Below are positions 44,101-52,130 of a DNA stretch of 64,000 bases, piece by piece. This DNA comes from Bradyrhizobium sp. LHD-71 (GTDB lineage: Bacteria; Pseudomonadota; Alphaproteobacteria; Rhizobiales; Xanthobacteraceae), in contig NZ_JAVIFX010000032.1 in NCBI RefSeq assembly GCF_031157255.1, positions 1 through 64,000 on the forward strand, in the 5' to 3' direction. Numbering within the stretch: position 1 is the stretch's first letter; each line of letters opens with the position of its first letter. The notes beneath the pieces were generated by a model. That model saw only the letters and a program-made list of their open reading frames with translations, did not search any database and had not been told where the DNA came from. Position numbers and translations under genes: made by a program.

Positions 44101-44242
44101 GACGCTTTACACGACGCCCGTGGTCTATCTGTATCTCGATCGGCTCGGCAACTGGTTCACTGGACGCACGGCGGAAGCGAGCGAAACGCCCAGCCCTTCC
44201 CAGACCAACGCAGAGACGGGATTGACCCACGAATCCGCTTGA
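41099..44242 (+). CDS. RND multidrug efflux pump (MdtB/MuxB-like)
   Basis: A 1047-residue proton-driven RND exporter of the HAE1 type, most like MdtB/MdtC/MuxB. N-terminal MNLSAPFILRPIATALLMAGLLLLGLAAYPLLPVGALPNV is the family start. Twelve membrane segments in two halves. The proton relay Asp pair is in VGFVVDDAVVVIENI. The second-half VGIILLIGIVKKNGIMLVDFAL is also typical. Only one RND subunit is present, whereas MdtB-type systems often have two. No outer-membrane channel is adjacent. Confidence 0.94.
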   Translation: MNLSAPFILRPIATALLMAGLLLLGLAAYPLLPVGALPNVNYPTIQISAQLPGADPGTIASSLATPLEQQLSQIPGVTQLTSSSALGVAQLTVQFELSRTVDSAAVDVLAAINAASPFLPPNIPYPPTIRKVNPAETPIMLIALTSDSLPLTTVDAYAENILLPKISQVPGVGLVGLGGQQKPAIRIRVNPQALAARGIGLEDVRNVIAGANVDLPKGTLNSPRVTYTLNTNDQLLKPSAYEDLIIAYRNGSPVRLRDVGTAIEAPENDLLAGWYGKDPAIILAVQRVPGANVIETVDRVKKLLPQLQASVPPAIKVTIAADRTATIRAAVSDVQFTLLLTVALVVMVIFLFLRNFWATVIPAITVPLALIGTFAILYVLGYSLDNLSLMALSIAVGFVVDDAVVVIENIVRHLEQGMTPMEAALKGSSEIGFTIVSITFSLIAVFIPLFLMGGYVGKLFQEFAITITASLLLSLIISLTLTPMMCARLLKDNSRRKHGRLYLLFECGFDALLALYARGLRVVLRHRFATLLVMLSTIALTGYLYVIIPKGFFPQQDTGQIVGITEAAQDISFPAMSERQQAIVGILSKDPAIQSVASYIGPGGPTATLNQGRIFIVLKPKPERKASADEIISRLRPQLAHIQGITLYMQAAQDITIGARLSKAQYQYTLTDADSNELTHWSAIFLEKLRALDIITDVASDQADAGPRLQVTVNREVASSFGILPTTIDNALDDAFGQRIVSTMFTSLNQYHVVMEVNPKFQYGPEALKDIYLNSASGQQVPLSTLVHSVIEPAPILINHQGLFPSVTISFNLRPGAALGDAVAAVQKIEKETGKPASLSTSFQGNAQAFQSSLSGTPLLIGAALIVIYIILGVLYESLIHPITILSTLPSAGIGALLLLLAVHTDLSVIAIIGIILLIGIVKKNGIMLVDFALDVERQHGLSPEEAIYQACTLRFRPILMTTMAALLGGVPLMLGTGTGAELRQPLGYTIVGGLMLSQILTLYTTPVVYLYLDRLGNWFTGRTAEASETPSPSQTNAETGLTHESA

Positions 44243-44331
44243 GGTGATCCGACCGCGGCGTCGTGCGTTTTGGCAAAGAACCTGCGGAAACGCAAAAGAC
44301 GGCTCTTCCGCACTGCGGTAGACGTCCGCGC

Positions 44332-45792
44332 ATGACGTCCGAACGCCTGGATGGCCCCCACCGCATACAGCTCCGGCGATGGTGGCACCGCGTGCTGCCG
44401 ACCCAAACCGGGCAGAATCGCGTTCTCCTGTGGGCCTGGGGCAGCGTCGCCTTGAGCCTGTTGACGCTCGCCTGCTTGCTGCTCGAATACGATTTCACGG
44501 TGATCGCCGTCGCTGCTTTTCTCGCTGCGACGCTGACGCTCGTCACGGCGGTCATGGACATCGCCGCCCGGAACAAAGCGATCGCCGAACTGGAGCGGAG
44601 CGAGCAACGTTATCGCCAGCTGTTCAGCCGCATGCCGATCGCGCTCCGGCAGCTCGATGCCACCAAGCTTGTGGTGCTGTTCCGGAAGTTGCGCGCCGAA
44701 GGGGTCGAGGATCTCGGCAGCTATTTCGACGCCCATCCCGATTTCCTCAAGATCTGCATGGAGGCACTCTCATTTCAGGAGGCCAACGAGCGGGCGATCC
44801 AGATGTTCGGCGGCGATTACGCCGGACGCTCCATGGCCGACACCTGGCGGGAGCGGCCGGATACGTTCCGGCGGGCCATGGAATCCCGCTTTCGCGGCGA
44901 GACGAACTTCGAGGAGGAGACCAGGATGGTCACCTGGGACGACCGCGTCCTCGATGTCCTCTTCACGACGGCGCGCGTCGGTCCCGTCAATGATCTCGAA
45001 CTGAGCCTGGTCGGCACGATCGACATTTCCCAGCGCGTTCGCGCCCAGGAGAGACTCCGGCAGGTACAGGCGGAGTTCGCGCATGCTGCGCGGATCTCGA
45101 TGCTCGGCGAGCTCACCGCCTCGATCGCCCACGAGGTCAACCAGCCGCTGGCTGCCATCACGACCAATGCCGCGGCCGGCCTGCGCTGGCTGAACAGGCC
45201 CAATCCCGATCTGGCCGAGTTGCGCAAGGTGATCGAGAACACGGCCACGGATGCCAGACGCGCCGCGAGCATCGTGGCGCGCGTTCACGGGATGGCGACG
45301 CGAAAGGCGCCGGAGCGGATCCCGCTCTCGCTCGACGGCGTCGTTCGGGAGGCCATGCTGTTCCTCCGGCATGAGCTGGAGTCTCACGACGTCGCAATCC
45401 AGCACCGCCCCGGTCCGGCAACGCCGCTTGTGCTGGGCGACCGCACGCAGCTTCAGCAGGTGATCGTCAATTTGGCGATCAACGCCATGCAGGCCATGAT
45501 CCAGGCCGGCACGGAGAGCTGCCGGATCGTCATCACCACCACTTCTCCCGATTCGGGCACAATATGCTGCTCCGTGGAGGACAACGGCCCGGGCATCGAC
45601 ACCGAGCATGTAGGCCGTCTCTTCGACAGCTTCTTCACGACCAAGGAGAGTGGCATGGGCATGGGCCTGCCGATCTGCCGCTCCATCGTCGAAGCACATG
45701 GCGGCCGGATCAATGCCGAGGGCAAAGGTGCCGAGGGCGGCGCACGGTTCTGGTTCACGCTGCCGATCTCCGGCTCGACGCATCCGGGCTGA
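44332..45792 (+). CDS. membrane sensor histidine kinase, unpaired
   Basis: A 486-residue kinase. Two hydrophobic segments (VLLWAWGSVALSLLTLACLLL and FTVIAVAAFLAATLTLV) precede a PAS-like sensor (about 90-230). The H-box is SIAHEVNQPLAAI (His near 267), then NLAINAMQAM, DNGPGIDTEHVGRLFDSFFTTK and GMGMGLPICR. Same subfamily as the kinase at 24706-26616. No response regulator is near. It follows the RND pump by 89 bases on the same strand and might sense pump substrates. GTG 44263 is an alternative start. Confidence 0.9.
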   Translation: MTSERLDGPHRIQLRRWWHRVLPTQTGQNRVLLWAWGSVALSLLTLACLLLEYDFTVIAVAAFLAATLTLVTAVMDIAARNKAIAELERSEQRYRQLFSRMPIALRQLDATKLVVLFRKLRAEGVEDLGSYFDAHPDFLKICMEALSFQEANERAIQMFGGDYAGRSMADTWRERPDTFRRAMESRFRGETNFEEETRMVTWDDRVLDVLFTTARVGPVNDLELSLVGTIDISQRVRAQERLRQVQAEFAHAARISMLGELTASIAHEVNQPLAAITTNAAAGLRWLNRPNPDLAELRKVIENTATDARRAASIVARVHGMATRKAPERIPLSLDGVVREAMLFLRHELESHDVAIQHRPGPATPLVLGDRTQLQQVIVNLAINAMQAMIQAGTESCRIVITTTSPDSGTICCSVEDNGPGIDTEHVGRLFDSFFTTKESGMGMGLPICRSIVEAHGGRINAEGKGAEGGARFWFTLPISGSTHPG

Positions 45793-45824
45793 TCGGAAGC
45801 AAAGGCGGATCGACGCCGTCCGGC

Positions 45825-48122
45825 CTATTGCTCGGGCACAGCGCCGCTCGAGCGCACTAGGCGGATCGGGACACCCTTGAACGACGGTGTGAAGCTCATG
45901 GGATCGTGGGCATAGAGCGGCACCAGCGGATTGGTCTCGGGATAATAGGCCGCACAACAGCCGGCCGGAAACGAATGGCCGACGACCCGGAAGTTGCGCA
46001 CGATGCGCTCGACGCCATCGGTCGATTCCGTGATGAGGTCCACGCGGTCGCCCTCGGCAAAGCCGCGCTTCTTCATCTCATATTCGTTGAGGAACACCAC
46101 GTCGCGCTGCCCGAAGACGCCGCGATAGCGATCGGACATCGAATAGAGCGTCGTGTTGTACTGGTCGTGGCTGCGGATCGTGCTGAGCCACAGGAAATCG
46201 GGATCGCATTGCTCTGGATCCTCGCCGCAGCCCTCGAACACCAGGAAATTGGCCTTGCCCGATGGCGTCATCCAGATCCGCTCCCTCGCCGTCGAGGTGA
46301 GATGGAAGCCGCCGGGAACGCGGATCCGCGCGTTGTAGCCCTGGAAGATGGGGAACACCGCCTCGATGGCATCGCGAATGCGGTCGTAATCGGCAACGAA
46401 CCCATCCCAGTCCACCACGGTGCGGTCGCCGAGCGTCGCCTTGGCGACCCCGGCAACGATCGCGACCTCGCTGAGCAGATGCTCCGACGCCGGCGTGTTG
46501 CGGCCGCCCGAAGCGTGAACCATGGACATGGAATCTTCCACCGAGATGGACTGCGGTCCCGTCGCCTGGACATCGATCTCGGTGCGGCCGAGACAGGGCA
46601 GGATCAGCGCGGCCCGGCCGTGAATCAGATGGCTGCGGTTCAGCTTGGTGGAGACATGGACAGTCAGGTCGAGCTTGCGCAGTGCGGCCTGCGTCGCCTG
46701 CCAGTCCGGAATGGCGGCGGCAAAATTGCCGCCCATGGCGAAAAAGACCTTCACCTCGCCGCGGATCATGGCCTCCAGGGCCGTCACGACGTTGTGTCCC
46801 GGCTCTGACGGCGGCTTGAAGCCGAAGTGGCGTTCGAGCCGCTCGAGAAAATCCGCCTTGGGGACTTCCGTGATCCCCACGGTGCGATCGCCCTGCACGT
46901 TGGAATGACCGCGAACCGGACAGACGCCGGCGCCCTCACGCCCGAGATTGCCGCGCAGAAGTGCGAGATTGGCGATCTGCTGCACGTTGTGCGCGCCGCG
47001 CTGATGCTGGGTGATGCCCATGCCATAGACGAGAATGGCGCGCTCCGACTTCATATAGGCGTTGGCGGCGTAGTCCATGTCTTCGCGCGTCAGGCCGGAC
47101 TGGCGTTCGATGTCGGGCCATTGCGTCCGCTTGAGGTCATCGATCAGCGCTTCGATGCCTGTGGTGTGCCCACGAATGAAGTCCCAGTCCAGGGTCTCCG
47201 GCTGGTCGGCGCCGCGAGCCGCTTCGTCGGCCTCGACCAGGATCTTCATGATGCCCTTGAGGACGGCGACGTCACCGCCGACACGCACCTGGAATAACTT
47301 CGAGCTGATCTTCGTCGACGTCAGCGTGATCATCTCGACGGGGCTCTGCGGCGCCTGGAAACGCTCGAGCGCCCGTTCGCGGAACGGATTGAAGGAGATG
47401 ATCGAGGCGCCGCGGCGCGAGGCATTGCGCAGGCTCGTCATCATCCGCGGGCTGTTGGTGCCCGGGTTCTGGCCGAAGATGAAGATGCAATCGGCCTTGT
47501 CGAAATCCTCCAGCAAAACCGTGCCCTTGCCGACGCCGAGCGATTGCGGCAGGCCGACGCTGGTCGCCTCGTGGCACATGTTGGAGCAGTCGGGAAAGTT
47601 GTTGGTGCCGTATTCACGAACGAACAGCTGGTAGAGGAAGGCGGCCTCGTTCGAGGTCCGTCCGGACGTATAGAAATCCGCCATGTTCGGATCCGGCAGC
47701 GCCTTCAGCTCGCGGCCGATCATGTCGAACGCATCGCTCCACGTGACCGGAACGTAGCGGTCGGATGCGGCATCATAGGCCATGGGATGGGTGAGCCGTC
47801 CGACCATTTCGAGATCGTAGTCGCTCCAGGTCGACAGCTCGGTGACGGTATGCTCGGCGAAGAACTCGGGCGTGCATCGCTTGGATGTCGTCTCCCAGGC
47901 GATCGCCTTGCCGCCGTTCTCGCAGAACTCGAATGACGAGGTATGCTTCGGATCGGGCCAGGCGCAGCCTGGACAATCAAAACCCTGCGGCTGGTTCATG
48001 CGGCTCAGTGTCGCCGCGCCCTTCACCGGCACCCGCTGCACCAGCAGAGCTTCGCTGAGCGCCTTAAGCGCCCCCCAGCCTCCGGCAGGCTCATGATAGG
48101 GACGAACCGATTTCCTGGTCAT
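45825..48122 (-). CDS. YdeP-type molybdopterin oxidoreductase (formate dehydrogenase alpha-like)
   Basis: A 765-residue molybdopterin enzyme of the FdhF/YdeP group. The N-terminus has the family signature FDCPGCAWPDP with further Cys spaced x13 and x15, which may or may not hold an Fe-S cluster. Mo-cofactor motifs include FYTSGRTSNEAAFLYQLF, NMCHEATSVGLPQSLGVGKG (the Cys in the slot used by Sec/Cys in FdhF), FGQNPGTNSPRM and the C-terminal FNLRVVG-like region. The frame opens to 48248; ATG 48122 fits the family. No electron-transfer partner is adjacent; the accessory gene fdhD is 8 kb away. In E. coli YdeP is linked to acid resistance. Confidence 0.9.
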   Translation of the reverse strand: MTRKSVRPYHEPAGGWGALKALSEALLVQRVPVKGAATLSRMNQPQGFDCPGCAWPDPKHTSSFEFCENGGKAIAWETTSKRCTPEFFAEHTVTELSTWSDYDLEMVGRLTHPMAYDAASDRYVPVTWSDAFDMIGRELKALPDPNMADFYTSGRTSNEAAFLYQLFVREYGTNNFPDCSNMCHEATSVGLPQSLGVGKGTVLLEDFDKADCIFIFGQNPGTNSPRMMTSLRNASRRGASIISFNPFRERALERFQAPQSPVEMITLTSTKISSKLFQVRVGGDVAVLKGIMKILVEADEAARGADQPETLDWDFIRGHTTGIEALIDDLKRTQWPDIERQSGLTREDMDYAANAYMKSERAILVYGMGITQHQRGAHNVQQIANLALLRGNLGREGAGVCPVRGHSNVQGDRTVGITEVPKADFLERLERHFGFKPPSEPGHNVVTALEAMIRGEVKVFFAMGGNFAAAIPDWQATQAALRKLDLTVHVSTKLNRSHLIHGRAALILPCLGRTEIDVQATGPQSISVEDSMSMVHASGGRNTPASEHLLSEVAIVAGVAKATLGDRTVVDWDGFVADYDRIRDAIEAVFPIFQGYNARIRVPGGFHLTSTARERIWMTPSGKANFLVFEGCGEDPEQCDPDFLWLSTIRSHDQYNTTLYSMSDRYRGVFGQRDVVFLNEYEMKKRGFAEGDRVDLITESTDGVERIVRNFRVVGHSFPAGCCAAYYPETNPLVPLYAHDPMSFTPSFKGVPIRLVRSSGAVPEQ

Positions 48123-48354
48123 CGACGATATCTCTGAATGTGACGTTCCCCTCGCAGTTAAGGATCGTAGCCTCCCTGGCGTCTTTTCAAATCGGACTTC
48201 GAATTTCGCGATTGCACAGCTTTGGTCCCGCCGAGGCCGATAGTGCATTCCGGAAAAAACATCGTCGTTCGCGGAAGCTGGGCGGGCAGGGTGAAACTAG
48301 GCTGCGACGCTGGAGTCTCGCTGGAGGCTCAACATGCATTGAGGAGCGACCAAC

Positions 48355-49601
48355 ATGTTTTCACGACGAGAATTGCTGGCCATGTCGGCCGCGGGTGCTG
48401 CAATGGTCAGCTCGGGTGCGCAAGGCGCGACCTTCGGCAATCCGGACGAGCCGCCGCAAGGTGCGATCAATACCAAGAACGCCAGCAGCCTGAGCGATCC
48501 CGGACCGCAAAATCCGGCTCTTGCGAAGCAATTCCCCTCGGCGCAGACGCCGCCGGCGACCGATGTCGGCGGCCTGCCGATGAACTGGGCCTCGTTCAAC
48601 AACGCACCCAGGCGCATCCAGAACGGCGGCTGGGCCCGCCAGGTCACGGTCGTCGACTTCGCGATCTCGAAGGAGATCTCCGGCGTCAACATGCGGCTGT
48701 CCGCCGGAGGCATCCGCGAGCTGCATTGGCATCAGGCAGCCGAATGGGCAATCATGACCTACGGCGGCTGCCGCATCACCGTGCTCGACGTCCAGGGGCG
48801 GCCGTATGTGGCCGATCTCAAGGCCGGCGACCTCTGGTACTTCCCGCCCGGCGCGCCCCACTCCCTGCAAGGGCTTGGTCCCGACGGCTGCGAGTTCGTG
48901 ATCTGCTTCGACGATGGCCACGCCAACGAGTTCAATACGCTGCTGGTGACGGACTGGCTCGCCCACACGCCGCCGGAGGTGCTGAGCAAGAACTTCGGCG
49001 TGCCGGCCGAAACCTTCGGCAAGATTCCGCTGCACAATCTCTGGATCTTCCAGGGCACGGTCCCCGGCGATCTCGCAGCAGATCGTGCCGCCGTCGCAGA
49101 CACGCCGAAGCACCGCCCTACCCCTTCGTCTACTCGCTGGGCAGCTCGGCTCCGCTCAAGGAGAGCGCAGCGGGAAGCATCCGGATCGCCGACAGCAGCA
49201 ACTTCAAGGTGGCAACCACGGTTGCGGCGGCGCTGGTGACGATGCCTCCGGGCGCGGTCCGGGAGATGCACTGGCATCCGAACGCGGACGAATGGCAATA
49301 CTACATCTCGGGCCAGGCGCGGATGACGGTGTTCGATACCGGACCCAACGCACGCACGACGGATTTCTCCGCGGGCGATATCGGCTACGTCCCGCGCAAC
49401 CTCGGTCACTACGTCGAGAACGTCGGCGATACCGACGTGCAGTTCGTCGGTGTCTTCCGCGCCCCGCGCTACGAGGAAGTCTCGCTCTCCAACTGGCTGG
49501 CGCATACGCCGCCGAGGCTGGTCGCCCAGCACCTCAACATCGACGAGAAGCTGATCGCGCAATGGCCGGACACCAGTCCGGGCGTCATGCCAAAGACCTG
49601 A
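48355..49601 (+). pseudogene. bicupin oxalate decarboxylase, frameshifted
   Basis: A Tat-exported bicupin of the oxalate decarboxylase/oxidase family. Signal: SRRELLAMSAAGAAMVSSGAQGA. Cupin 1 has the Mn ligands His124, His126, Glu130 and His169 (ELHWHQAAEW, PPGAPHS), and the lid region NEFNT keeps Glu. At about 49114-49116 one base is missing: ADTPKH then runs on in another frame as RPTPSSTRW, while the correct continuation PYPFVYSLGSSAPLK is in the +1 frame. Cupin 2 (EMHWHPNADEWQYY, PRNLGHYVEN) is intact in that frame. Length 1247 is 3n+2, as a one-base deletion predicts; repaired it would be about 415 residues. Confidence 0.85.
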
Positions 49602-49604
49602 ATG

Positions 49605-49631
49605 AAAAGGCGCCGGAACCGGCGCCTTTTT
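49605..49631. terminator. bidirectional terminator between converging genes
   Basis: GGCGCCGG (49609-49616) and CCGGCGCC (49619-49626) form the stem, with AAAA before and five T (49627-49631) after. It starts 3 bases past the bicupin stop and can serve that gene and the converging cydB. Confidence 0.9.
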
Positions 49632-49710
49632 CTTTGCCTGTTGGAAGATGCCTGTCGCTCGGATCAAGCCGCCGCAATGGCGGCTTTGCACGTTGTCCTG
49701 CTTCTGACGG

Positions 49711-50703
49711 TCAATAGCGGACCGATTCCGAATCGAACTTGCCCTTGAAGACGCGGAAGCCGATCGCGACGTAGATCAGCATCAGCGGGAAGACGACGAG
49801 GCCCGCTCCCCAGAACATGAAGGCGAGGCTGGCATGAGGTGCAGCGGCTTCGTCGACGGTGATGGCGAAGGGAACCATGTAGGGCCAGAACGAGAGCGCC
49901 AGCGTCCCGAACGCCGACAAGAAGATCAGCGAGACCATGTGGAATGGCCAATAATCATCGTGCCGCAGAATGCTGGAGGCGAGCATGCAGGCAGCCCCCG
50001 CACCGATCGCCGGAAAGACGAACAGATAAGGCCGCTCGATCCAGCGGTGCAGGATCGGCAGGTGCTGCAACAGCGCGTGAGCGAAGACGAGGATCAGGAA
50101 CAGCAGAACGCCGGTCGCCAAGACCGGAATCTGGCTCCGCGCCAGGTCGCGAACCGCGCCGTCGCGCTTGCGCACCAGCCAGCAGGCCCCAAGCAGCGCA
50201 TAGCCGAGGCACAGGCCGATGCCGCATAGCACCGAGAACCCGCTCAACCAGCCGAATACGCCGCCGGCGTACTGGCCGTCGATGATCGGCAGCCCCTGCA
50301 CGAGCGCGCCGACCATCACGCCTTGCATGAAGGTCGCGACCAGCGAGCCGCCGCCGAAGCCGAGATCCCAGATCCAGCGTGAGCGCTGCGACTTGGCGCG
50401 GAATTCGAACGCAACCCCGCGCAGGATCAGCCCCAGCAGCATGAAGATGACGGGGATGTAGAAAGCCGAGAGCACCGTCGCATACACGACCGGAAACGCA
50501 CCCCACAGAACTACACCCGTCACTACGAGCCAGGTCTCGTTGCCATCCCAGAACGGCGCGATCGCGCCCAGCATGGCCTGCCGGCGTGCTTCGCTGTTCG
50601 GCAGCAGAAACAATATTCCGACGCCGAGATCGAAGCCGTCGAGCAGAAGGTAGATCAGGATGCTGATAGCCAGCAGAGCAACCCAGAACGTCACCATGGT
50701 CAT
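49711..50703 (-). CDS. cydB: cytochrome bd-type quinol oxidase subunit II
   Basis: A 330-residue membrane subunit of a bd-type terminal oxidase. Family start WVALLAISILIYLLLDGFDLGVGILFLL, then APFWDGNETWLVVTGVVLWGAFPVVYA, are hallmarks of CydB/CioB. About eight membrane segments. Coupled to cydA by ATGA. It is the last gene of the fumC-cupin-mqo-cydAB operon. Confidence 0.94.
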   Translation of the reverse strand: MTMVTFWVALLAISILIYLLLDGFDLGVGILFLLPNSEARRQAMLGAIAPFWDGNETWLVVTGVVLWGAFPVVYATVLSAFYIPVIFMLLGLILRGVAFEFRAKSQRSRWIWDLGFGGGSLVATFMQGVMVGALVQGLPIIDGQYAGGVFGWLSGFSVLCGIGLCLGYALLGACWLVRKRDGAVRDLARSQIPVLATGVLLFLILVFAHALLQHLPILHRWIERPYLFVFPAIGAGAACMLASSILRHDDYWPFHMVSLIFLSAFGTLALSFWPYMVPFAITVDEAAAPHASLAFMFWGAGLVVFPLMLIYVAIGFRVFKGKFDSESVRY

Positions 50704-52115
50704 TCTCCAGCCTGAGCGCAGTTGCCGCCCGGAAGCAGCGGCCGGTCAGCAAGCGACATCGGCCGGTTGGGCATGGCGGGCGCATGCACGACCTTATCGT
50801 CGAGCCCCGCCGGACCGGCGCGCAACAGCCGGTAGATGTAGTAGGTCCCGAACGAGAAGATGAAGGCGTAGACCGCGACGAACATGATCAGCGACGTCGT
50901 CGCCGCGGCCGCCGTCAGGAACGGCGTCACCGCGTCTGCGGTGCGCAGCACTCCGTAGACCGTCCACGGCTGGCGCCCCACTTCCGCGGTGTACCAGCCG
51001 GTGAGGATCGCGATCCAGGGCAGCGGAAAGCTCAGGAAAATGCCCCAGAGCAGCAGGCGGTTTCGCTCGAGGCGATGCTTGAAGCTGAGCCAGGTGCCAA
51101 GCCAAGCAACACCTAACATCAGGAGGCCGCAACCGACCATAATACGGAAGGCGAAGAACGGGATTGCCACCGGCGGCCGGTCCTGCGGCGGAAAGCTGGT
51201 CAGGCCGACCTCCTTCGAGCTCAGGCTCATGCTGCCGATGATGCTCCCGAGCACTGGAATCGAGATCGCATATTTGTTCGACTCGGTGCTGGAGTCGGGG
51301 ATCGCAATCAGCACCTCCGAAGCAGGCTGCTCGTCGTGCCAGCGGGCCTCGATCGCGGCAAACTTGGCCGGCTGATAATCGTGGACGTAGTCGCCGACGA
51401 GATGCCCGATGAAGAGCTGCACGGGAAGCAGCACCGCCGCGAGCGCAAGACCCATGCGCAGCATCACATGCGCCTCGGCGCGATAGGTCCGCCGCAACAA
51501 GTACCACGCTCCCGTCGCCGCGACGCAGAACGCACCCGTCAGGTATGATGCGAGCAGCATGTGCGGAAACCTGACCCAGACCACCCTGTTGAAGATGATC
51601 TGCATCCAATCGTCGGGCACGAACTGCCCATTTTGCATGACGTAGCCGGTCGGCACCTGCATCCAGCTGTTGTTGACCATGATCCAGAACGCCGACAGCG
51701 TGGTGCCAAGCGCTACCATGGCGGTCGAGAACAGGTAGAACCAGGGCGGCACCCTGGTCCGCCCGAAAATGAGGATGCCGAAGAAGCTCGCCTCCAGCAT
51801 GAAGGCCGTGAACGTCTCGTAGGCCAGAAGCGGTCCCTGGATCGGCCCGGACATCTTCGAGAGCACGCTCCAGTTCGTCCCGAACTGGAAGCCCATCACG
51901 ACGCCCGACACCACGCCCATGCCGAAGGCGACGCCGAAGATCTTGAGCCAGAACTCGAACAGGGTCCGGTAGACCGGCTTGCCGCTATGGAGGTGCATCG
52001 CCTCCAGCACCGTGAGCCATGCGGCAAGCCCGATGGTGAAAGCCGGGAAGATGATGTGAAACGAGATGGTGAAGGCAAATTGCAGCCGCGACAGGAGAAG
52101 CGCCGTCGGGTCCAT
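50700..52115 (-). CDS. cydA: cytochrome bd-type quinol oxidase subunit I
   Basis: A 471-residue catalytic subunit of a bd-type oxidase that oxidises quinol and reduces oxygen. The early His ligand (SFHIIFPAFTIGLA, near residue 20) and the GRQPW motif (about residue 380) are present. It is shorter than E. coli CydA (about 520) because the periplasmic Q-loop is short, as in cyanide-insensitive CioA types. The gene starts 15 bases after mqo on the same strand. This oxidase normally serves at low oxygen or when heme-copper oxidases are poisoned. Confidence 0.95.
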   Translation of the reverse strand: MDPTALLLSRLQFAFTISFHIIFPAFTIGLAAWLTVLEAMHLHSGKPVYRTLFEFWLKIFGVAFGMGVVSGVVMGFQFGTNWSVLSKMSGPIQGPLLAYETFTAFMLEASFFGILIFGRTRVPPWFYLFSTAMVALGTTLSAFWIMVNNSWMQVPTGYVMQNGQFVPDDWMQIIFNRVVWVRFPHMLLASYLTGAFCVAATGAWYLLRRTYRAEAHVMLRMGLALAAVLLPVQLFIGHLVGDYVHDYQPAKFAAIEARWHDEQPASEVLIAIPDSSTESNKYAISIPVLGSIIGSMSLSSKEVGLTSFPPQDRPPVAIPFFAFRIMVGCGLLMLGVAWLGTWLSFKHRLERNRLLLWGIFLSFPLPWIAILTGWYTAEVGRQPWTVYGVLRTADAVTPFLTAAAATTSLIMFVAVYAFIFSFGTYYIYRLLRAGPAGLDDKVVHAPAMPNRPMSLADRPLLPGGNCAQAGE

Positions 52116-52130
52116 CGGAGTCCCCCTGTC

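Noticed and set aside
44157-44736. Minus-strand frames over the kinase start
   Set aside because: No domain; they lie opposite the end of the RND pump and the start of the kinase.
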